Positions 58,528-64,000 of a stretch of 64,000 nt of DNA are shown piece by piece. How positions within the stretch are numbered: the stretch's first letter is position 1; every line of letters begins with the position of its first letter. The DNA is from Rhizobium lusitanum. GTDB taxonomy: Bacteria; Pseudomonadota; Alphaproteobacteria; Rhizobiales; Rhizobiaceae. Under the pieces are notes generated by a model that had not been told where the DNA came from, searched no databases, and saw nothing but the letters and a program-made list of their open reading frames with translations. Location: contig NZ_CP050308.1 of the NCBI RefSeq assembly GCF_014189535.1, positions 1,959,501 through 2,023,500 on the forward strand, written 5' to 3'. Made by a program: the position numbers and the translations under genes.

Positions 58528-59406
58528 CTATTCGTTGCTATTATTGTTCTGGGCAACGAGCGCAGAAATCACCTCGATAAGGGGTGTGGACCCCTTGGTC
58601 GACGAGCGCCCTTGATCGGCAAATTCAATCCAGCTCTCGTTGAAGCCATCGAGCATGCGGGCTCGCGGCCCAGGATTTTTCATTCCTTGTGACCGAAACA
58701 GGCCCTCCCACGTTTCTCGGGGTATGGTCTCAACGCTAACTGACCGATTCAGAACTGCGCCGAATGCTGATGCCAGATCATCTGGCGACACTCGTTCCGG
58801 TCCTTCCAATTCGACTACCCGCGTTCCAATCCAGCTTTGCTGGAGCAGTTCAGCAGCAAGGCGGCCGACGTCCCTGGTGGCGACCATCGGGAAGGCTTTG
58901 TCGGCAGGCTGCAGGAAGCTCTGGAGAATACCCTGGTCCCGTGCCGTAGCGACATCCCACATCGCATTCTCCATGAACCAGGCAGGCCGCAAAAAGGTGA
59001 CTGGGATGGCGATGTCGGAGAGAGCCGTCTCCAGCAGTTGGCGTTGTGTCAGCAAGTTTTCGTGCGTTGCGTCAGCGCCGATAGTCGAAAGGCAGACGAC
59101 CTTTAATGGGCGGGCAGCCGTCAGTGCGGCCACGATCGCATCGATTACCTTTCTGGCCTCGGGAAAACCTGGTTCAGGATCGAACTCAGATGGAGGCAGA
59201 ATGAAGACACCCTCAGCACCGGCGAAGGCCGCGGCAAGCGCGGTCTGGTCTTCGATGTCGGCCAAGTCAATTTCACAGCCCTGTGCCTTCCAACCTGCGG
59301 CCTTCGCATCGTCGCGCAAAACGGCACGGACAGCCTGTCCGGCTGCGAGAAGTGTGCGGGCGACTTCACCGCCAACCTTGCCGGTTATTCCGGTGATTGC
59401 AAACAT
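58528..59406 (-). CDS. NmrA-like NAD(P)-binding protein
   Basis: The 292-residue atypical short-chain protein has an N-terminal GITGKVGGEVA nucleotide motif and an NmrA-like sequence (GVFILPPSEF, FLRPAWFMEN). Relatives include quinone reductases and redox sensors. The family Tyr-x3-Lys catalytic pair is not evident. It is divergent from a LysR gene with a palindrome between them. Confidence 0.85.
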   Translation of the reverse strand: MFAITGITGKVGGEVARTLLAAGQAVRAVLRDDAKAAGWKAQGCEIDLADIEDQTALAAAFAGAEGVFILPPSEFDPEPGFPEARKVIDAIVAALTAARPLKVVCLSTIGADATHENLLTQRQLLETALSDIAIPVTFLRPAWFMENAMWDVATARDQGILQSFLQPADKAFPMVATRDVGRLAAELLQQSWIGTRVVELEGPERVSPDDLASAFGAVLNRSVSVETIPRETWEGLFRSQGMKNPGPRARMLDGFNESWIEFADQGRSSTKGSTPLIEVISALVAQNNNSNE

Positions 59407-59536
59407 GATGGTTCTCCAGAAAGTTTTGAAAGGGTGTCATTACGGCAGGCTTTCTACCTGACCGCCCAACATCACGATGGGGTTGCAGCTTTATATTCCA
59501 ACTCCTGCGATGACACCGGATCATAATAGTCAATTA

Positions 59537-59559
59537 AGCGATGATATAATATCATCGCT
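59537..59559. promoter_or_regulatory. LysR operator candidate between nmrA-like and lysR genes
   Basis: AGCGATGATAT-A-ATATCATCGCT is a perfect 11-bp dyad with an inner T-N11-A (TGATATAATATCA). It lies in the 222-bp divergent intergenic region, as in typical LysR-controlled pairs. Confidence 0.68.
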
Positions 59560-59628
59560 AAGATGTTGGAATCGCGCAGTGCGGCGCGGCAGCATTCGGC
59601 TAGTCGGCAATAAGAGGGGAAATGCAGA

Positions 59629-60552
59629 GTGGCTTTCGATGCGCGACTGTTAACAGGTGTGGGCGTCTTCGCTGCGGTCGCAGAGGCCGGCAACTTTGCC
59701 AAGGCTGCAAAGATATTGGGACTAACACCCTCGGGTGTTAGTCGGTCGATAGCTCGCCTCGAAGCACGCATCGGCGTGAGGCTATTCGATCGAAATTCTC
59801 GCGTCGTGACCCTTACGGAAGAAGGCCGCCGATTTCACGCGCGAGCCATGCCTTTACTTGCCGGTTTGGAGGAGGCAACGGTAGACGCATCTGGTGCATC
59901 CATGGTCGTTAGTGGTCGGCTGCGGGTATCGATTGATCCCTGGTTTGCGCGGATGGTGGTAGCTCCGCGCCTACCCGAATTCATGGCGAGATATCCCAAG
60001 CTGTTTGTCGAATTGACGAGCACCAATTACCGCGAAGACATGATGTTGGGTGTCGACGTCGCGGTTCGTTTTGGGAGCCCCGACGTTGCGTCTTTGATCG
60101 TTCGAAAGCTACTCGAGACACCTGTCATTACGTGCGCTGCACCAAGCTATATCAAACGGTGTGGAGAACCAAAAACACCGCATGATCTAGTTCATCACGA
60201 GGTTCTTTTGTTTCGCGACCCACAAACAGGGCGGCCTTTTCAATGGCAATTTCAGCGTGGCGCGGAAATTGTCGAGGTTGAGGTTGCTGGCCGTGTAATG
60301 ATGGACGACCCCACTGTTGCGCTAGAAGCTTGCCTTGCAGGTCAAGGGGTATTCCAGAGTCTGGCGGTTGGTCTCGCCCCTTGGCTATCCCGCGGGGACA
60401 TTGTGCAGATTCTACCCAGTTGGTGTGAAGAGAAATTTCCGCTTTACGCTTACCATCCGTCGCGGGCGTTGCCGCCAGCAAAGGTCACGGCGTTCTTAAA
60501 TTTCATTCAAGCAATAGCAGGTGCGGAGGATCGGCGCGATGCGCCAACGTGA
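59629..60552 (+). CDS. LysR-type transcriptional regulator
   Basis: The 307-residue product has an N-terminal HTH (NFAKAAKILGLTPSGVSRSI) and a LysR substrate domain of the CrgA/PecT-like type. It starts at GTG 59629 after GAGGGG. Base composition looks somewhat lower in GC than nearby core genes. It should control the divergent NmrA-like gene. Confidence 0.88.
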   Translation: MAFDARLLTGVGVFAAVAEAGNFAKAAKILGLTPSGVSRSIARLEARIGVRLFDRNSRVVTLTEEGRRFHARAMPLLAGLEEATVDASGASMVVSGRLRVSIDPWFARMVVAPRLPEFMARYPKLFVELTSTNYREDMMLGVDVAVRFGSPDVASLIVRKLLETPVITCAAPSYIKRCGEPKTPHDLVHHEVLLFRDPQTGRPFQWQFQRGAEIVEVEVAGRVMMDDPTVALEACLAGQGVFQSLAVGLAPWLSRGDIVQILPSWCEEKFPLYAYHPSRALPPAKVTAFLNFIQAIAGAEDRRDAPT

Positions 60553-60738
60553 CGCGTTGTGACACCGTCGCCCTAAATAGACAACCGTTTCAGCGCCAGT
60601 CACCGAAGTGATTAATGAGCTTCAAACTATGCATTCTGCAACTAGCAAGAGTGAAGCGAACAGCGTCAACGCGTGTCCGGCGGTGCAACGTTCCGGCTAC
60701 GAAGCACTCGGCCATCTCAGGAGCTTCCGGGTTCTCAT

Positions 60739-61086
60739 TCAGGGATGAGGCTCGGGAAACCCGTGACGCTCCGCAAGTGCGGCAAGGATTTTATCCTTGT
60801 CGGATATGAAGGCTCGGCCCTGAAACAGGCCTGTTTGATATTGCGACGTTTCACCATCCGCCAGTACCAGCAATGGCAGGGACTGATGTTCCTCCCCAAC
60901 CAGCGCGACAACGGGAAGCCTTGGTCTCGGCCAGGCAATCCGCTCGACATCAAGCCGTTGCGCCAACGCGGGAAATAACGCCAGGACGCCTTCCATCAAG
61001 GCACAATGCTCGCAATAGAAACGCCGACCGGGATAAGCGGGATCTTCCCAGTCGGAGAACAACAAAAAGAGTTTGTCGCGGGTCAT
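60739..61086 (-). CDS. DUF3088 family protein
   Basis: The 115-residue protein (MTRDKLFLLFSDWEDPAYPG, FYCEHCALMEGVLALFP) matches the DUF3088 family, thioredoxin-fold-like with a CxxC (CEHC). Function unknown. ATG 61086 follows GGAG by six bases. Confidence 0.82.
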   Translation of the reverse strand: MTRDKLFLLFSDWEDPAYPGRRFYCEHCALMEGVLALFPALAQRLDVERIAWPRPRLPVVALVGEEHQSLPLLVLADGETSQYQTGLFQGRAFISDKDKILAALAERHGFPEPHP

Positions 61087-61190
61087 TGTCGGCTCCATCT
61101 ATCTCGAACGCCATGCGCGAAGGATGGAAAGCTCAGCCTATCCGCCTGATCGGAAACCATCACGCCTGGTAGCCGTCGCTCTATAGATCA

Positions 61191-61526
61191 TCAGTCGAGA
61201 CTGCAGAAGACCTCTCTTAGCGACTCGACCACATCACGGATTTCGGTACCGGCAACAGCGTAATAGACAAGCCGGCCCTCGCGCCGCGTTTCGACCAACT
61301 TTTCCAGCCGTAGCCGGGCCAGATGTTGCGACACCACCGCCTGCTGCAAACCAAGAATAGCCTCGATCTCCATCACGGTCTTTTCCTGCTTGGCCAGCAT
61401 GAAGAGAATGATCAGCCGTGTCTCGTGCGACAGAGCCTTCAACAGGACGCTCGCCCTTCTGGCCTTCGCGTTCAGTTCTTCAACATTATGCTCCGCAATA
61501 CCGCCAAGCGGTGGAGACAACGACAT
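61191..61526 (-). CDS. ArsR family transcriptional regulator
   Basis: The 111-residue winged-helix protein has KALSHETRLIILFMLAKQEK and AVVSQHLARLRLEKLVETRR. Only one Cys (CSLD at the end) remains in the chosen frame, so a classical dithiol or metal site is not obvious. ATG 61526 follows AGAGG by seven bases; the frame continues upstream as far as 61613 but without similarity. Confidence 0.85.
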   Translation of the reverse strand: MSLSPPLGGIAEHNVEELNAKARRASVLLKALSHETRLIILFMLAKQEKTVMEIEAILGLQQAVVSQHLARLRLEKLVETRREGRLVYYAVAGTEIRDVVESLREVFCSLD

Positions 61527-61628
61527 AGGATAGCCTCTGGCGACAAATTCGCATCCAGATATGCGTATAATATTATGAATGGGGTGCCCGTTCAAAAAAT
61601 GGCGAAGCACCAAAAAAGGTCCATTTTA

Positions 61629-62399
61629 TCAGCAGATAAGCTGACCGCCATTGATCTCGATCACCTGTCCGGTGATGTAGCCGGATAAGGTCGGCGCGGC
61701 CAGGAAGAGATAGGTGGGCGCGCAATCCTCGGCGGTTCCCAGGCGTTGCAGCGGGATCGACCGGCGCGTCTGCTCGAGCTTCTCCTTCGAGGAATAGCGC
61801 TCGTGGAAATCGGTGGCGATGGTGCCCGGCGACACGCAATTCACCCGGATACCATCAGGCGCCAACTCCCGCGCCAGCGCTTTCGAATAGGTGGCGACGA
61901 AGGCTTTGGAGGCGGAATAGATCGCCGATCCGGGGCTGCCGCCGGTGAGCGCCGAGATCGATACCGTATTGACGATCGCCGCCTGCCCCGCAGTTCTCAG
62001 CAGCGGCAGCAGCGCCCTTGTCACCTCAACGACGGAGGTCTGGTTGAGCTGGACGATCCGGCCATATTGCTCGTCGGTCAATTCGCCGGCGGGAAAGCGG
62101 CCAAGCATGGTGCCGGCATTGTTGACCAGCACATCGACCCGATCGAACACGCCGGCAGCCGCGGCGGCAAAGTCCTTCGTGCCGTTCTCATTGCTAAAGT
62201 CGGCCGGAACGAGAAAAGCGCGGCGGTCGAGTTCGGCTTCCAGCAGAAAATCCGGCAGCTCGCGGTTGCCATCCCGACCGATATGGACGAGCACGCGCGC
62301 GCCGCAATCGAGAAACTGACGCGCCACCTCCAGCCCGATGCCGCGGCCAGCGCCGGTGATCACGACGTTGCGATTTTCGAATAGCTTCGGATGAAACAT
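61629..62399 (-). CDS. Short-chain dehydrogenase/reductase
   Basis: The 256-residue classical SDR has TGAGRGIG (residues 15-22), NNAG (92-95), a catalytic Ser/Tyr/Lys set (SISALTG, YSASK) and SPGTIATDF. Substrate unknown. It is divergent from the DeoR-type regulator gene with 98 bases between starts. Confidence 0.9.
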   Translation of the reverse strand: MFHPKLFENRNVVITGAGRGIGLEVARQFLDCGARVLVHIGRDGNRELPDFLLEAELDRRAFLVPADFSNENGTKDFAAAAAGVFDRVDVLVNNAGTMLGRFPAGELTDEQYGRIVQLNQTSVVEVTRALLPLLRTAGQAAIVNTVSISALTGGSPGSAIYSASKAFVATYSKALARELAPDGIRVNCVSPGTIATDFHERYSSKEKLEQTRRSIPLQRLGTAEDCAPTYLFLAAPTLSGYITGQVIEINGGQLIC

Positions 62400-62497
62400 G
62401 ATGGCCCCTTCAAATCGCAGAATCCGCGCCCCAGCAATTGCGGAATTTTCACTTTATCATATGATGATGAAAAAACGAAAGAAAGGGAGCGCCAATC

Positions 62498-63271
62498 ATG
62501 TTCCTATCGGGACGGCAGACAGAGATTCTGGAAATCGCCAAGACTGAGGGGCGCGTACTGGTGGAGGAGCTGGCGTCGCGTTTCTCCGTGACGCCGCAGA
62601 CCATCCGCAAGGACCTGAACGATCTCTGCGACGGCCGCGTTTTATCGCGCGTCCACGGCGGCGCAATCTTTCCGGGCGGCACGGAAAACGTCAAATACGA
62701 TGCACGCCGCTCCATCGCCGCCCCGGAAAAGCAGGCGATCGGCCGGGCCGCTGCCGGTCTCATCCCCAATAACAGCTCGCTTTTCATCAATATCGGCACC
62801 ACGACGGAAGCAGTCGGCGAGGCTCTTCTCGGCCATCACGAATTGATGGTCATTACCAACAACATCAATGTTGCCAATAAGTTACGGATTTTCCCCTCGA
62901 TCGAGGTGGTCATCGCCGGCGGCGTCGTGCGCGGCTCGGACGGCGGCATCGTCGGTGAAGCGGCGGTCGATTTCATCCGGCAATTCAAGGTGGACTTTGC
63001 CGTCATCGGCACCTCGGCCATCGATGCCGACGGCGCGCTTCTCGATTTCGATTTCCGTGAAGTGAAAGTGGCGCAGGCGATCATCGCCAATGCCCGCCAT
63101 GTCATACTGGTCGCCGACAGCACCAAGTTCGAACGCACCGCCCCGGTGCGCATCGGCCATCTGTCGCAGGTCCACACCTTCGTCACCGATGAATGTCGGG
63201 TCGAATCCGTGCGTATCGCCGCCGCCGAACACGGCGTTCGCCTGATCGAGACCGAGCGCCGACAGAGTTGA
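62498..63271 (+). CDS. DeoR/GlpR-type transcriptional regulator
   Basis: The 257-residue protein has a DeoR HTH (VEELASRFSVTPQTIRKDLN) and a sugar-phosphate-sensing domain (INIGTTTEAVGEALL, GGVVRGSDGGIVGEAAVDFI). Its position directly before glpD suggests it is the glycerol-3-phosphate-responsive repressor (glpR). Confidence 0.88.
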   Translation: MFLSGRQTEILEIAKTEGRVLVEELASRFSVTPQTIRKDLNDLCDGRVLSRVHGGAIFPGGTENVKYDARRSIAAPEKQAIGRAAAGLIPNNSSLFINIGTTTEAVGEALLGHHELMVITNNINVANKLRIFPSIEVVIAGGVVRGSDGGIVGEAAVDFIRQFKVDFAVIGTSAIDADGALLDFDFREVKVAQAIIANARHVILVADSTKFERTAPVRIGHLSQVHTFVTDECRVESVRIAAAEHGVRLIETERRQS

Positions 63272-63302
63272 TCACCCGCGAAGCTCGTCAAAAAACGTTC
63301 GT

Positions 63303-63331
63303 TTGACATTCGTATTGATTTCGCTTTAGAT
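63303..63331 (+). promoter_or_regulatory. Possible glpD promoter
   Basis: TTGACA (63303-63308) and TTAGAT (63326-63331) are 17 bases apart in the 118-bp region before glpD. The -10 match is modest. Confidence 0.45.
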
Positions 63332-63389
63332 GGATTGATTTTCGAATTATCCATCTTTCAAGATGGCGAACGCTTTGCGGAGGGGCGCG

Positions 63390-64000
63390 TGAGCGAGCAG
63401 ATCCACGACATTTTCGTCATTGGTGGCGGCATCAACGGCTGCGGCATAGCCCGTGATGCCGTCGGGCGCGGCTATAAGGTTGCGCTTGCCGAAATGAACG
63501 ATTTCGCCTCCGGCACATCGTCCGGCGCCACCAAGCTGATCCATGGCGGCCTGCGCTATCTCGAGCACTACGAATTCCGCCTGGTGCGCGAATCGCTGAT
63601 GGAGCGCGAAGTGCTCTGGGCGATGGCGCCGCACATCATCTGGCCGATGCGCTTCGTGTTGCCTTATCATAAGGGCGGCATCCGTCCGGCGTGGCTCATC
63701 CGCCTCGGCCTTTTCCTTTACGACCATCTCGGCGGCCGCAAGTTGCTTCCGGCGACGGCGACGCTCGACATGAAGACCGACCCGGCGGGAAAGCCGCTGA
63801 AGTCGCTGTTCACCAAGGCTTTCGAATATTCCGACGGCTGGGTGGATGACGCCCGCATGGTCGTGCTCAACGCTCGCGACGCCGCCGATCGCGGCGCCAC
63901 GATCATGCCGCGCACCAAGGTCACATCGGCCCGCCGCGACGGCGCCCTCTGGACGATCGAAACTGAGGATACCGTCACCGGCGAGAAGCGCCTCTTCAAG
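63390..64000 (+). CDS. glpD: Aerobic glycerol-3-phosphate dehydrogenase, 3' end missing
   Basis: The frame from GTG 63390 (GGAGGGG upstream) is open to the window edge, with 203 residues visible. It has the FAD dinucleotide motif VIGGGINGCGIARDA (residues 9-23) and TSSGATKLIHGGLRYLE, typical of GlpD, the membrane-bound FAD enzyme that oxidises glycerol-3-phosphate to dihydroxyacetone phosphate. The rest of the gene lies outside the window. Confidence 0.93.

Noticed and set aside
60673..60978. A 101-codon plus-strand frame
   Set aside because: Antisense to the DUF3088 gene, which has clear family similarity.

Overview
The window is chromosomal DNA of an alphaproteobacterium of the Rhizobiales, most likely Rhizobium or a close relative. 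Pointers are the ALA-synthase (C4) haem gene hemA, the aerobic cobaltochelatase pair cobS/cobT, rhizobial families such as DUF2125, DUF6074 and DUF3108, the high-GC codon use, and TTGAC-N17-TATAGA type promoters. Species cannot be fixed from the sequence alone.

Layout. 1-10.6 kb: end of a DUF2125 gene, tyrC-hisC (Tyr/Phe and His synthesis), a methyltransferase divergent from gloB and a cupin gene, an esterase gene broken by an in-frame stop, a DMT exporter, a DUF3108 protein, rpmB with a clear promoter and terminator, and a queuosine-precursor transporter with a possible preQ1-type leader. 10.6-25.8 kb: cobT-cobS, a frameshifted J-domain gene, bolA, a CorC/HlyC membrane protein with aroB-aroK, a 55-residue membrane protein overlapping xerD, accA, a YkuD transpeptidase with a TusA-like protein, and a His-rich CobW GTPase downstream of a frameshifted D-Ala-D-Ala carboxypeptidase, then an M20 amidohydrolase. 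25.9-27.3 kb: tRNA-Arg(CCT) followed by a 1.3-kb AT-richer remnant island bounded by a 29-bp direct repeat of the tRNA 3' end; it holds an interrupted proteasome-like Ntn-hydrolase gene. 27.4-36.6 kb: small accessory genes, dxr, hemA, a form II cox (molybdenum hydroxylase) operon and a glycine-zipper lipoprotein. 36.9-43.1 kb: tamA-tamB, for outer-membrane protein assembly. 43.2-46.1 kb: a complete IS3-family element inserted at codon 3/4 of a haloacid dehalogenase gene, next to an AraC regulator. 46.1-49.5 kb: Lrp regulator divergent from arginase and ornithine aminotransferase, then cheW. 49.5-58.4 kb: a formate module (OFA transporter, fdsGBA-fdhD-fdsD, LysR regulator with a perfect palindromic operator candidate). 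58.5-64 kb: an NmrA reductase and divergent LysR around a second perfect palindrome, a DUF3088 protein, ArsR regulator, SDR, and a DeoR-type regulator preceding glpD, which runs off the window.

Five genes are interrupted: nonsense at 5742, frameshift at 14377, frameshift at 23438, nonsense at 26669, and the IS insertion. The IS case is unambiguous biologically. The two single-base frameshifts lie in short homopolymers and could be sequence errors. The strongest observations for follow-up are the tRNA-bounded mini-island with its Thr/Asp Ntn-hydrolase relic, the IS that separates a gene from its own start codon and Shine-Dalgarno site, the two LysR-type palindromes, and the possible riboswitch overlapping the start codon of the queuosine-precursor transporter.
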